Shown: piece after piece, positions 9,469 to 17,244 of the stretch
How the letters are laid out: every line of letters begins with the position of its first letter
How positions within the stretch are numbered: the stretch's first letter is position 1
From: Muribaculaceae bacterium
GTDB taxonomy: Bacteria > Bacteroidota > Bacteroidia > Bacteroidales > Muribaculaceae
DNA: 64,000 nt
Assembly (NCBI GenBank): GCA_017553785.1
Contig: JAFZKD010000028.1
Coordinates: 1 to 64,000, forward strand
Direction: 5' to 3'
Position numbers and translations under genes: made by a program
The notes under the pieces: generated by a model
Told to the model about the DNA's origin: nothing
What the model saw: the letters and a program-made list of their open reading frames with translations, nothing else
The model's database searches: none

Positions 9469-11415
9469 ATGAGAATGAGAGAAGTTAAAGCTAATATTTG
9501 CCTTCGATTCCATATTCGGTTACATGAGAGAGTCGTGGCCCTTTTGTTTGCAGTTATTCTATTGCCCCAAATCGCTTATGCGACATATTATGTGCATCTC
9601 AAGGATGGTCGATTGAGTGTGTTTCCATCAACAAGTATCAGTGGCGTGGTTGAGCAGGATGATTCGATCAGTTTCATTGCCCTTGATGGTGTGGAATACT
9701 CCTATCTGCGTTCCGAGATTGAGTCCATAGACGAACAACTCAACAAAACTATGCCCAAGTTTTTAACCTACAAGTTTGATAACAAACATAACTACCAGAT
9801 TACGGTTGATGTAGAGGGCTTTATTGGCATAGACTATATTCATATCGATGTTGGTGCAATTGGCAAGCGTTTAACGCCCTCCTTCACTCTGTCTGATAGT
9901 TTGGCACATGTCTTCGTTGACGGGGTAGAGCAACAGAGCGGTGTGACTCGTATGCGGTTTGATGAGCCCAAGAATTATCTGGTTGGTTATGACGGCGACC
10001 AGGTGCTCATGCCTGTGGGAGATGGTTCTTATGCAATGCGCCCATACGGTAAAGAATATAAACTCAACATCTATTTTCTGACCGATTATTGCCCCGTGCC
10101 ACGTATTGATATCAACACATTGGACGGAGTGAATATCTCTAGTAAGGAGTATTATGTGGATGCCGAGATTATTATCGATGGTGGAGGCATTTACCCTTCA
10201 ATGACTGATTCTGTAAAGATAAAAGGACGAGGAAATACATCATGGTCATCAGATCCATTAGCTAAGAATCCGTATCGTCTAAAATTCAACAAAAAAGTGA
10301 AACCTCTGGGTCTCACAAAGGGTAAGAATTGGGTGCTTCTTGCAAATAACCAATACGGATCGATGTTGACGAATGCTATCGGCATGAAAGCAGCAAGCCT
10401 GATAGGCACTGTAGCGGCTAACCATATCATTCCTGTTGATTTGTATGTGAATGGGGTTTATAAAGGTAATTATAATCTTACCGAAAAGGTTGGCTTGGCT
10501 GGTAATAGCGTGGACTTGGCAAATGAGGATATGGCGGCCTTATTGGAACTTGACACTTATTATGATGAGCTTGAAGGGCAGAAATTCATGTCTGACCCCC
10601 AAAATATCCCAGTGAATGTCAAGTATCCAGAGTTTGGTGAGGACTCTACGGCAGTATCGCTTGAAAATATTTCGGCTCGTTTTAATGCATTTGTTAGGGC
10701 CGTGAACAATGAAGAGGATATTGCCGACCATGTGAACATCGATGCCTTGGCTCGATATCTGATGCTAAACGAGTTAATATGCAACAAAGAGATTTTTCAC
10801 CCCAAGAGTACATATTGTTACTATGAGAATGTGCTAGAGGATAGCAGCAAACTAATTTTCGGGCCTGTATGGGACTTGGATTGGGCTTTTGGCTATAATA
10901 CGATGCCCTCAAGTTATTTTGAATATAAAATAGAGTACGACTATTTTAATACCAATTCAAGCGCTGGACAGTACGAGTTCGTTAGAAAACTAGGTAATAA
11001 TGAGAAGGTTTCACAACGAATGTATGAATTGTGGAAAGATTTCATTGGTGATGGCTTGGACGAGTTGTGTGAGTTCTGTCTTGACTATTATTACTATGCA
11101 AAGCCGTCCTTAGAGAAAAGTGTTACTGCATTTCCCGATAGCATTTCTTATTCCACGCAGTCCACGAGGGCGGTGCGTTGGCTAAGGAAGCGTGCGAATT
11201 ATATTTATAACAGAATATGTGAGGAACATTGGCTATTAGGCGATGTTAATGGTGATGGAATTATGAGTGTATTGGACATCACTGTGCTCATTGATTATCT
11301 ATTGAACGAACAGAATGATGCTACTATGCAATTGCACGGAGACATTAACAAAGATGGATTTGTTAACATCAAGGACATCACAACTTTGATAGACATGTTG
11401 TTAACTGGCACTTAG
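9469..11415 (+). CDS. CotH-family protein with dockerin-like tail
   Basis: A 648-residue exported protein. The signal peptide has an unusually long basic N-region (hydrophobic core about residues 22-38). From about residue 245 it follows the CotH kinase family: IKGRGNTSW, NPYRLKFNKK, GKNWVLLANN, and the acidic metal-site segment GPVWDLDWAFGYN near 464-476. CotH proteins are atypical kinases known from spore coats and fused to cellulosome modules in other bacteria. Residues about 589-648 hold two dockerin-like repeats (GDVNGDGIMSVLDITVLID and DINKDGFVNIKDITTLID). The substrate is unknown; the family suggests phosphorylation of secreted proteins. Confidence 0.87.
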   Translation: MRMREVKANICLRFHIRLHERVVALLFAVILLPQIAYATYYVHLKDGRLSVFPSTSISGVVEQDDSISFIALDGVEYSYLRSEIESIDEQLNKTMPKFLTYKFDNKHNYQITVDVEGFIGIDYIHIDVGAIGKRLTPSFTLSDSLAHVFVDGVEQQSGVTRMRFDEPKNYLVGYDGDQVLMPVGDGSYAMRPYGKEYKLNIYFLTDYCPVPRIDINTLDGVNISSKEYYVDAEIIIDGGGIYPSMTDSVKIKGRGNTSWSSDPLAKNPYRLKFNKKVKPLGLTKGKNWVLLANNQYGSMLTNAIGMKAASLIGTVAANHIIPVDLYVNGVYKGNYNLTEKVGLAGNSVDLANEDMAALLELDTYYDELEGQKFMSDPQNIPVNVKYPEFGEDSTAVSLENISARFNAFVRAVNNEEDIADHVNIDALARYLMLNELICNKEIFHPKSTYCYYENVLEDSSKLIFGPVWDLDWAFGYNTMPSSYFEYKIEYDYFNTNSSAGQYEFVRKLGNNEKVSQRMYELWKDFIGDGLDELCEFCLDYYYYAKPSLEKSVTAFPDSISYSTQSTRAVRWLRKRANYIYNRICEEHWLLGDVNGDGIMSVLDITVLIDYLLNEQNDATMQLHGDINKDGFVNIKDITTLIDMLLTGT

Positions 11416-11512
11416 ATTTGCACGGCCTTGATTGACGTGCTCCTGAGACAGTAACGTCTTTTCACAAAATCTATTCAGGCCAGGCAAGTATGCCGCCCTG
11501 ATTACAAATAAT

Positions 11513-11544
11513 ATAAAGACCGTGTGTTGTCACGCGGTCTTTAT
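11513..11544. terminator. Bidirectional terminator
   Basis: ATAAAGACCGTGTG (11513-11526) pairs with CACGCGGTCTTTAT (11531-11544) around a TTGT loop with one G-T pair. It separates the convergent stops at 11415 (+) and 11562 (-). Confidence 0.85.
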
Positions 11545-11561
11545 TGTGGACTGATTGTGTC

Positions 11562-11972
11562 TCACGGGCGGCAGAGCAGTAGGACCGTGCGGGCACGATG
11601 CAGCCGCCATGCCGTGCCGTAGATACTGTCCTCGTCGCCGTAGAGCGACATGAGCGTGTAGTTGGCTAGTGCGGTGATGATGGCGGTTTTCAACTCGCTG
11701 GCCAGTGACAGCAGGGGACGCTTGTCCAGGGCCAAGCCGAGCACGATGTTCTGGCTGTCGAGATTGAAGTTGATGTTCTTGCTCACGATGTAGCCGCTCA
11801 TGCGTGCCAACAGATCTTCAAGTCCCTCGCGCACACGGCGGTCCACAATGGGTTCGTTGCTGCTGTTCACGCCCCATGCGGTGGCGTTCTCGGCGGGGTG
11901 CCATTGCCCCTCGGTGTAAATGGCTTGCTGAATGTCATCCAGGTTGATGACGATATCGATACGGTATTTCAT
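11562..11972 (-). CDS. Unidentified 136-residue protein
   Basis: Not recognised. It starts MKYRIDIVINLDDI, has a mixed alpha/beta pattern, no signal peptide and no membrane segment, so it is probably cytoplasmic. It is read in the same direction as the unidentified gene to its right, 146 bases away, and they may form a pair. No operon context explains either one. A clean start and a shared terminator at 11513-11544 support its being real. Confidence 0.6.
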   Translation of the reverse strand: MKYRIDIVINLDDIQQAIYTEGQWHPAENATAWGVNSSNEPIVDRRVREGLEDLLARMSGYIVSKNINFNLDSQNIVLGLALDKRPLLSLASELKTAIITALANYTLMSLYGDEDSIYGTAWRLHRARTVLLLCRP

Positions 11973-12118
11973 TTTTAGAGATATTAGATAAAAGTTATTT
12001 GATTTTTTAGATGGGTGTTAATAGTTTTGTTATGGGTTCAGCTCAAAACCACTGAACAATGAGGGTGCGGCCTCAACTATTAACTCCTAACTAACCTATA
12101 AGTCCTAACTATTACTGT

Positions 12119-12592
12119 TTATCGCAGTGCACGGGAGCGGGACTTGGGGCAGATTCTGGTCAATGCGGTCGCTGGTGTGATAAAGAAGCGTGAGGCACGA
12201 CAGTGTTCCAGCACGTGGTCAATGGCCTGGTCCACACTCATGCCTTGACCACTCAGAAAACGAACATGGCCGGTGATTTCCTCCCACATCTTGCGGCGCA
12301 GCCGGTTCTCGGCAAGGTCGATTTCCTTATTGCCGTAGTCGCGTGCCCCGGCACCTTTCTTCTCGTTGGCTTTGAGTAGATGGCACACGCATCGGTAGGC
12401 GCGTTCGTGCTCTACATGGTAGTGGGGATGGCCATTGGCGATGGTGAACTCGGCAGCTGTGCTGCGGGCCTTACTCATGTTCATGCCCTGCTTGAGCAAG
12501 GCGTCAAGTGTGGGGTTGTACAAGGCAAGGAACTCCTTGTCTCGCTGTTCGCACAGCGTGCGATGTGCTTGTTGTGATGGTGTGTTAGTCAT
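12119..12592 (-). CDS. Unidentified 157-residue basic protein
   Basis: Not recognised. The ATG at 12592 (MTNTPSQQAHRTL) is chosen over the upstream in-frame codon at 12637 because that codon overlaps the -7 box of the promoter at 12635-12665. The protein is predicted mainly helical, with clusters of Arg/Lys (AENRLRRKMWEE; a C-terminus PKSRSRALR), which could mean nucleic-acid binding, but no known helix-turn-helix can be placed with confidence. It has no export signal and probably shares its transcript with the gene at 11562-11972. Confidence 0.62.
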   Translation of the reverse strand: MTNTPSQQAHRTLCEQRDKEFLALYNPTLDALLKQGMNMSKARSTAAEFTIANGHPHYHVEHERAYRCVCHLLKANEKKGAGARDYGNKEIDLAENRLRRKMWEEITGHVRFLSGQGMSVDQAIDHVLEHCRASRFFITPATALTRICPKSRSRALR

Positions 12593-12634
12593 GGTAAAAT
12601 TTGGTTTAAATGGTAAAACAATAATTTTTCGTTG

Positions 12635-12665
12635 CAAAATTACAATATTTTTGGTGGTTTGTCAA
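12635..12665 (-). promoter_or_regulatory. Sigma-ABfr-like promoter
   Basis: On the minus strand, TTGA (12665-12662), 19 bases, then TAATTTTG (12642-12635). The -33 box departs from TTTG, while the -7 box is perfect. Confidence 0.6.
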
Positions 12666-12724
12666 TACTTTTGGCAAAAAAAGTTTGATTACCGCCAAAA
12701 AATCAAGCTCCACGTGTGTGCTCG

Positions 12725-12755
12725 TTTGCATAATTGAAAAGTTGTTGTACCTTTG
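12725..12755 (+). promoter_or_regulatory. Sigma-ABfr promoter for the cohesin-like gene
   Basis: TTTG (12725-12728), 19 bases, then TACCTTTG (12748-12755): a full consensus match 30 bases before the ATG at 12786. Confidence 0.8.
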
Positions 12756-12785
12756 CGCTGAATAATTGATTAAACTACATTAGTC

Positions 12786-13307
12786 ATGAAAAAATACTTG
12801 ATGGCATTGTTGGCGGTGGTGATGGTGATGAACGTCGCTGCCCAAGTGAACAGCATCTATATTGAGGATTTTGAGATTATGCCCGATTCCTCGGTTACAG
12901 TGCCTGTGATATTGGCCAACGAGGAACCCACCCGAGGCATCCAGTTTAATCTGACATTGCCCAAAAACCTTACCTTGTTATCCTATGCCTTGCCCCGAGT
13001 AATAGCTGATCAGTACAATATGCACATTTTTGGCACAGCCAAGGAATGGGGATGGACCTTGGGCATGTATCCCAGTACCAAGGTTTGTTTTTCTCCCGAC
13101 ACCCTGCAGGTGATGCTGCTGCAATTTAAGGCCGAACCAGGATTCAAGGGCGGTGAGATTAATGTGTGGAAATGCCGAGGCTCATCGATGGATAATGTTA
13201 CCATCTTTATTGGTGATGATACCACACGGGTCACTGTCCCCAAGCCGTCAATCATCAATTTGCCGACCGACGAGGGAGAAGGGTCAGACATGTTTTTCTC
13301 ATTATAA
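12786..13307 (+). CDS. Secreted single-domain cohesin-like protein
   Basis: A 173-residue protein with a signal peptide (MKKYLMALLAVVMVMNVAAQ) and then one domain of about 130 residues. Its pattern follows cohesin modules: MPDSSVTVPVILANEE, then RGIQFNLTLPKNLTLLSYA (compare the cohesin strand of the type FQFDLYLPEGL), then LQVMLLQFKAEPGFKGGEI and a last strand with DDTTRVTV. Cohesins bind dockerins with high affinity in cellulosomes, and five secreted proteins in this window end in dockerin-like repeats. The C-terminus is short and acidic with no membrane anchor, lipobox or sorting tail, so surface attachment is unexplained. The cohesin call rests on residue pattern only; a generic beta-sandwich is the alternative. 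Confidence 0.6.
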   Translation: MKKYLMALLAVVMVMNVAAQVNSIYIEDFEIMPDSSVTVPVILANEEPTRGIQFNLTLPKNLTLLSYALPRVIADQYNMHIFGTAKEWGWTLGMYPSTKVCFSPDTLQVMLLQFKAEPGFKGGEINVWKCRGSSMDNVTIFIGDDTTRVTVPKPSIINLPTDEGEGSDMFFSL

Positions 13308-13342
13308 ATAATTAATAAATAGGCGATAACCCTGCTTGGTCT

Positions 13343-13363
13343 GGTCATGCGGCAACGCATGCC
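13343..13363 (+). other. GNRA-type hairpin between two genes
   Basis: CATGCG, a GCAA tetraloop and CGCATG (13346-13361), extended by GG/CC with one bulged base. There is no T-run, so it may be an RNA stability element rather than a terminator. Confidence 0.35.
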
Positions 13364-13440
13364 TGTTGCTGCTGCCCGCTGATTAAACTTCCAGAGCAAT
13401 GCGCAGTCTAATGAGGGAAACCGCTTAAAACAATTCAGAG

Positions 13441-14187
13441 ATGAAAAAATTATGTGCAACCGTTGTGCTGCTGGTGGCAGTGCTGCTGCCGCAGCAGGTC
13501 ATGGCAAGGGACTTTTCTAACGAGGTTCTCAACTATGAGGTGGTGTATCATTGGGGCATGATATGGAAACATGCCGCCGATGCATCGTTGAGCACCCGAA
13601 AGACCAAGGACGGTTACTATGCGCAACTCACCGGCAAGACCCGCTCGTGGGCCGATAAGGTCTATCCTGTCCGTGACACGCTCAAGTGTACCATGGACAA
13701 GGATCTCAGACCCTTGAGTTATGAGAAACTGACGCACGAAAAGGACTATTATGCCCGCGATGTCATCAAGTTCTCCTACAATTACAGCCACACCAAGGCT
13801 CATTGTACCCGCTACCGCAAGAGCGGCACCACGACCATAAACTTGAGTGCCAAAGCGCAGGCCTATGACATGGTGAGCGTGTTCTATATGTTGCGCAATC
13901 TTGACTATGATGAGTTGAGCCGCAACAAGAACTACACAACCATCATCTTCTCGGGCAAGCAAAAGGAATACCTCACCATCAACTACAAGGGTGTGGAGAC
14001 CATTAAGATGCGTGACGGTACCAAGCGCAAAGCCCACCGCATCAATTTCAAATTTACCCAGCAGGGCGGCAAGCAGTCCAGCGATGACCTGTCGGCATGG
14101 ATGTCAACCGATGACAGCCGCATCCCCCTGTTGCTCGTGGGCAAGCTCCCCGTCGGCGAGGTCAAGTGCTACTACACCGGCAAATGA
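13441..14187 (+). CDS. DUF3108 periplasmic protein
   Basis: A 248-residue protein with a signal peptide (MKKLCATVVLLVAVLLPQQVMA) followed by a DUF3108-type domain: LNYEVVYHWGMIWKHAADA, then VRDTLKCTMDKDLRPLSYEK and YDMVSVFYMLRNLDY. DUF3108 proteins are common in Bacteroidetes and proteobacteria, have a predicted beta-barrel or lipocalin-like fold, and no established activity. The final segment (RIPLLLVGKLPVGEVKCYYTG) is the usual family end. It lies 133 bases after the cohesin-like gene and may be cotranscribed, as no terminator with a T-run separates them. Confidence 0.82.
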   Translation: MKKLCATVVLLVAVLLPQQVMARDFSNEVLNYEVVYHWGMIWKHAADASLSTRKTKDGYYAQLTGKTRSWADKVYPVRDTLKCTMDKDLRPLSYEKLTHEKDYYARDVIKFSYNYSHTKAHCTRYRKSGTTTINLSAKAQAYDMVSVFYMLRNLDYDELSRNKNYTTIIFSGKQKEYLTINYKGVETIKMRDGTKRKAHRINFKFTQQGGKQSSDDLSAWMSTDDSRIPLLLVGKLPVGEVKCYYTGK

Positions 14188-14295
14188 CGCTTGCCTGGGG
14201 ATCATGATATTCAGACATTAAAAGCTAAGTTGCCGGCCCAATCGCACTCGAATGATGTGAACTATTGGTGTCCGATGAACGATTTCGAAGAAATA

Positions 14296-14327
14296 ATCGG
14301 TTCCTTGGAACCGATTTCATTGTTTTT
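14296..14327 (+). terminator. Rho-independent terminator after the DUF3108 gene
   Basis: ATCGGTTCC (14296-14304), a two-base TT centre, GGAACCGAT (14307-14315), then TTCATTGTTTTTT. The loop probably opens by one or two pairs. Confidence 0.75.
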
Positions 14328-14633
14328 TCTTCTTTCGTTTGACTGATGGTGGTAAAATAACATTTTTGTCGTGAGGGTATAACAAATGGACAAGAATTAA
14401 TACAAACATCGGATAATGAGAATTTACGCTTTATCTCTTTTGACTGTAATCGGTTCGGGTTCATGGAATATGCTCCAGGGGCTAACCGGTTGAACGGCGG
14501 TAGTGGCGAATTTCCGATGGTGGCATGATCCATAACGTGAGTTTTCGTTGGTTGAAATTTCCGATCAGTGTTCCAAATTTCAGTAATTGTGTACTAATTT
14601 GGAATGATTGTTTTTTTGGTGAAAAATTACCTG
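14328..14633. other. Intergenic region before the export operon; no gene seen
   Basis: About 300 bases with no convincing reading frame. It holds a direct repeat AATTTCCGAT (14509-14518 and 14556-14565) and, just before the promoter of the tolC-type gene, a perfect 9-base inverted repeat (14571-14604). Confidence 0.5.
14571..14604. promoter_or_regulatory. Candidate operator upstream of the tolC-type operon
   Basis: TTCCAAATT (14571-14579) and AATTTGGAA (14596-14604) are perfect inverted repeats separated by 16 bases, ending 29 bases before the -7 box at 14634. Position and symmetry suit a dimeric regulator; none is encoded next to it. Confidence 0.4.
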
Positions 14634-14641
14634 TATCTTTG
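14634..14641 (+). promoter_or_regulatory. -7 box for the tolC-type operon
   Basis: TATCTTTG matches TAnnTTTG and lies 34 bases before the ATG at 14676. The nearest TTTG (14615-14618) is only 15 bases away, shorter than usual, so the promoter may need an activator. Confidence 0.5.
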
Positions 14642-14675
14642 TGCCGTTAAAACAGACCAAAAGGAAGCGAAAACA

Positions 14676-16106
14676 ATGCGAAACATCGTCTTAATAGCAC
14701 TTTGTGCCATAACAATGGCAACATCGGCCCAAGTGGTCACCTTGGATTCGTGCCGCCACATGGCATTGCGCAATAACAAGGAAATCAAACAAGTGTCATT
14801 AGGCATTGAGAAGGCCGGTTACCAGCGCAAGGAAGCCGCTGCGGCCTATTTGCCCCAGTTTGACTTTACGGCGGGATACGTCTACAATTCCCGCAAGGTG
14901 TCGCTCATCAAGGAGGATCAATTTCTGCCTACCAAGTCGTTTAACCTGCAGACGGGCGCTTATGAGTACAACTTGGTTATAGACCCGCGCACCGGTGCTC
15001 CCCTGCAGCTTGAGAACGGCCAGTATGTCCCCTCGACTGTTGCGCTGTTGCCCAAGAGCGGCATGACCTATAACATCCATAACCTGATGGGTGGCGCGTT
15101 GACGGTGACGCAGCCCATCTACATGGGCGGCAAGATCACCGCGATGAACCAGATTACGGAATATGCCCAGCAGCTTGCTCATGAGATGCGCGAAAGCAAG
15201 GTCGAAGATGTCATCTATAATGTGGATGCCGCTTACTGGCAGGTGGTTTCGTTGTGTGCCAAGCAGAAACTGGCCCGCAGCTATGTCAATCTTGTACAGT
15301 CGCTTGACAATGACGTCCAAGCGATGGTCAACGAGGGTGTTGCCACCCGTGCCAACCAGCTTGCCGTTGACGTGAAACTCAATGAGGCCAACGTCGATAT
15401 GACCAAGGTTGACAATGGAGTGACGCTGTCAAGGATGCTGCTGGCACAATTGTGCGGCATGCCCGTGAACACCATGATGACCCTTGCCGACGAGGGCCGT
15501 GACAATCTGGATCTTTCCCTTGCCCCGTCAGTGTATAATCTAGATGAGGTATATGACAAGCGTCATGACGTCCGTTCATTGGAACTGGCCACTAAGATAT
15601 ATGACCAGCAGGTGAAAGTGGCCCGCAGCGAGATGATGCCCAAGTTTGCCGCCGTGGCTGCCCTGCATGCCACCAATCCCAATAGCTATGATGGCTTTGA
15701 AAACCGCTTTGGTGCGGCTTTCAGCGTGGGCGCCACGCTCAGGATGCCCTTGTGGCACTGGGGAGGCTTGGGCAACAAGGTCAAGGTTGCACAGGTCGAA
15801 GCCAACGTCAAGCGTCTGGAACTTGATGATGCCAAGGAAAAAATCGCTTTGCAGATCAGCCAAGCGGCTTTCAGTTATCAGGAAGCTTACAAGACCTATG
15901 AGGCTACGAAGGCTAATCTGGCTCAGGCCGACGAGAATCTGCGCATTGCTGGTATCGCCTTCAAGGAGGGTATGGGCACCGTCGATGAAGTGCTTGCCGC
16001 ACAAACGGCGTGGCTAAAAGCCAACAGTGAGAAAATCGATGCCGAAATCAATGTCCAGATGACCCATGAATACCTGTCCAAGGTGATGGGAACAATGAGC
16101 TATTAG
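14676..16106 (+). CDS. TolC-family outer-membrane efflux protein
   Basis: A 476-residue outer membrane factor. The start is set at 14676 because it gives a signal peptide (MRNIVLIALCAITMATSAQ) and lies after the promoter. Two long coiled-coil repeats of the OEP family are visible (CRHMALRNNKEIKQVSLGIE near the N-terminus, and KLNEANVDMTKVDNGVTLSR mid-protein), as is the late segment KEGMGTVDEVLAAQTAWLKA. It forms the outer channel for the adaptor and permeases encoded next, giving a tripartite exporter. Confidence 0.92.
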   Translation: MRNIVLIALCAITMATSAQVVTLDSCRHMALRNNKEIKQVSLGIEKAGYQRKEAAAAYLPQFDFTAGYVYNSRKVSLIKEDQFLPTKSFNLQTGAYEYNLVIDPRTGAPLQLENGQYVPSTVALLPKSGMTYNIHNLMGGALTVTQPIYMGGKITAMNQITEYAQQLAHEMRESKVEDVIYNVDAAYWQVVSLCAKQKLARSYVNLVQSLDNDVQAMVNEGVATRANQLAVDVKLNEANVDMTKVDNGVTLSRMLLAQLCGMPVNTMMTLADEGRDNLDLSLAPSVYNLDEVYDKRHDVRSLELATKIYDQQVKVARSEMMPKFAAVAALHATNPNSYDGFENRFGAAFSVGATLRMPLWHWGGLGNKVKVAQVEANVKRLELDDAKEKIALQISQAAFSYQEAYKTYEATKANLAQADENLRIAGIAFKEGMGTVDEVLAAQTAWLKANSEKIDAEINVQMTHEYLSKVMGTMSY

Positions 16107-16123
16107 CAATCAAAACCAGATAA

Positions 16124-16149
16124 TCTAGAATGTCTAGAGAGTATCTAGA
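16124..16149. repeat. Three TCTAGA palindromes
   Basis: TCTAGA occurs at 16124, 16133 and 16144 in the 86-base gap between the tolC-type and hlyD-type genes. The role is unknown; it resembles the other TAG/TTA-rich gap sequences in this window. Confidence 0.5.
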
Positions 16150-16192
16150 AGAACGAGATAAATGAGATAACTAAAAACAAAACTAGATAATA

Positions 16193-17203
16193 ATGGAAAA
16201 AGACGAACAAAGAACTGTAGTCCGCAAAAAGGACAAAGCGTTGCTGGCAGCTTTGGCTGTGTTTGCGCTGGTTATGGCTTGTATCGCCATCGTGGGCATC
16301 CTGCTCATCAAGCCTGCCGACACGATCACCCAGGGGCAAGCCGACTGTGACGCGGTGCGTGTGAGCGGCAAGTTGCCGGGGCGCATCGTGCGCTTCTACG
16401 TTCATGAGGGCGACACGGTGCACAAGGGTGACAAACTGGTGAGCATCTACTCCAGCACGGTCGACGCCAAGTACTATCAGGCCAAGCAGATGCAGCAAGC
16501 CGCCGCATCGCAGGACCAAAAGGCCGCCAAGGGAACCCGTGAGGAATTGAAGCAAGGCGCCTATAACATGTGGCAGCAGGCTGTCGCCGCACAAACCATT
16601 GCCGAAAAGACCTATCAGCGTGTGGAAAACCTTTTCAAGCAGGGAGTTGCCACCCAGCAGAAGCGTGACGAGGCCAAGGCGGCTTATGAAGCCGCAACCG
16701 CACAGGTCAAAGCCGCGAAGGCCCAGTATGACCTCGCTGTGAAAGGAGCCCAGCAGGAAGATAAGAACGCTGCCAAGAGCATGGCAAATGCAGCGCGCGG
16801 AACCGTCATGGAAGTGGAGAGTCTGCTTGAGGATCAGGTGCTGGTGGCTCCATGCGACGGCGAGGTGAGCGAGATTTATCCTCAGGAAGGCGAACTAGTG
16901 GCAATGGGCACCCCCATCATGTCGATTGCCAAGTTGGACGACATGTGGGTGAGCTTCAGCGTGCGTGAGGAGATGCTCAACGACCTGCCCATGGGCAAGG
17001 AGGTGAACGTTCGCATCCCCGCACTGAACAACATGCAGGCCAAGATGTCAATTTATTACATCCATGACATGGGCAGCTATGCCGTTTGGCAGGCCGCCAA
17101 GGCCCAGGGCCAATATGACAGCAAGACCTTTGAGGTCAAGATGCGTCCGTTGAGCAAGGTTCCCAACCTGCGCCCCGGTATGTCGGTAATTTTGGAGAAG
17201 TGA
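16193..17203 (+). CDS. HlyD-family periplasmic adaptor
   Basis: A 336-residue membrane fusion protein. One N-terminal membrane helix lies at about residues 16-40; a biotinyl-lipoyl-like half follows (GKLPGRIVRFYVHEGDTVHK), then an alanine-rich coiled-coil hairpin (about 95-200), then the second lipoyl half (VLVAPCDGEVSEIYPQEGEL) and a beta-barrel domain. It links the inner-membrane permeases to the TolC-type channel. It is the second gene of the four-gene operon. Confidence 0.92.
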   Translation: MEKDEQRTVVRKKDKALLAALAVFALVMACIAIVGILLIKPADTITQGQADCDAVRVSGKLPGRIVRFYVHEGDTVHKGDKLVSIYSSTVDAKYYQAKQMQQAAASQDQKAAKGTREELKQGAYNMWQQAVAAQTIAEKTYQRVENLFKQGVATQQKRDEAKAAYEAATAQVKAAKAQYDLAVKGAQQEDKNAAKSMANAARGTVMEVESLLEDQVLVAPCDGEVSEIYPQEGELVAMGTPIMSIAKLDDMWVSFSVREEMLNDLPMGKEVNVRIPALNNMQAKMSIYYIHDMGSYAVWQAAKAQGQYDSKTFEVKMRPLSKVPNLRPGMSVILEK

Positions 17204-17240
17204 GGAGCTAGGAGTTAGAAGTGAGGAGTTAAAGATTCGA
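17204..17240. repeat. GAGGAGTTA-type intergenic quasi-repeat
   Basis: The gap reads as GAGGAGCTAGGAGTTAGAA then GTGAGGAGTTAAAG. Similar short TTAACT/AGTTAG strings occur near 12075, 48520, 61245 and 63555. Confidence 0.5.
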
Positions 17241-17244
17241 CATT

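Noticed and set aside
12593..12637. Longer start for the 157-residue gene
   Set aside because: The codon overlaps the -7 promoter box, so it could not be in the transcript.
14225..14533. 102-codon frame on the minus strand in the gap before the export operon
   Set aside because: It crosses the terminator of the DUF3108 gene and shows no domain, signal or promoter.
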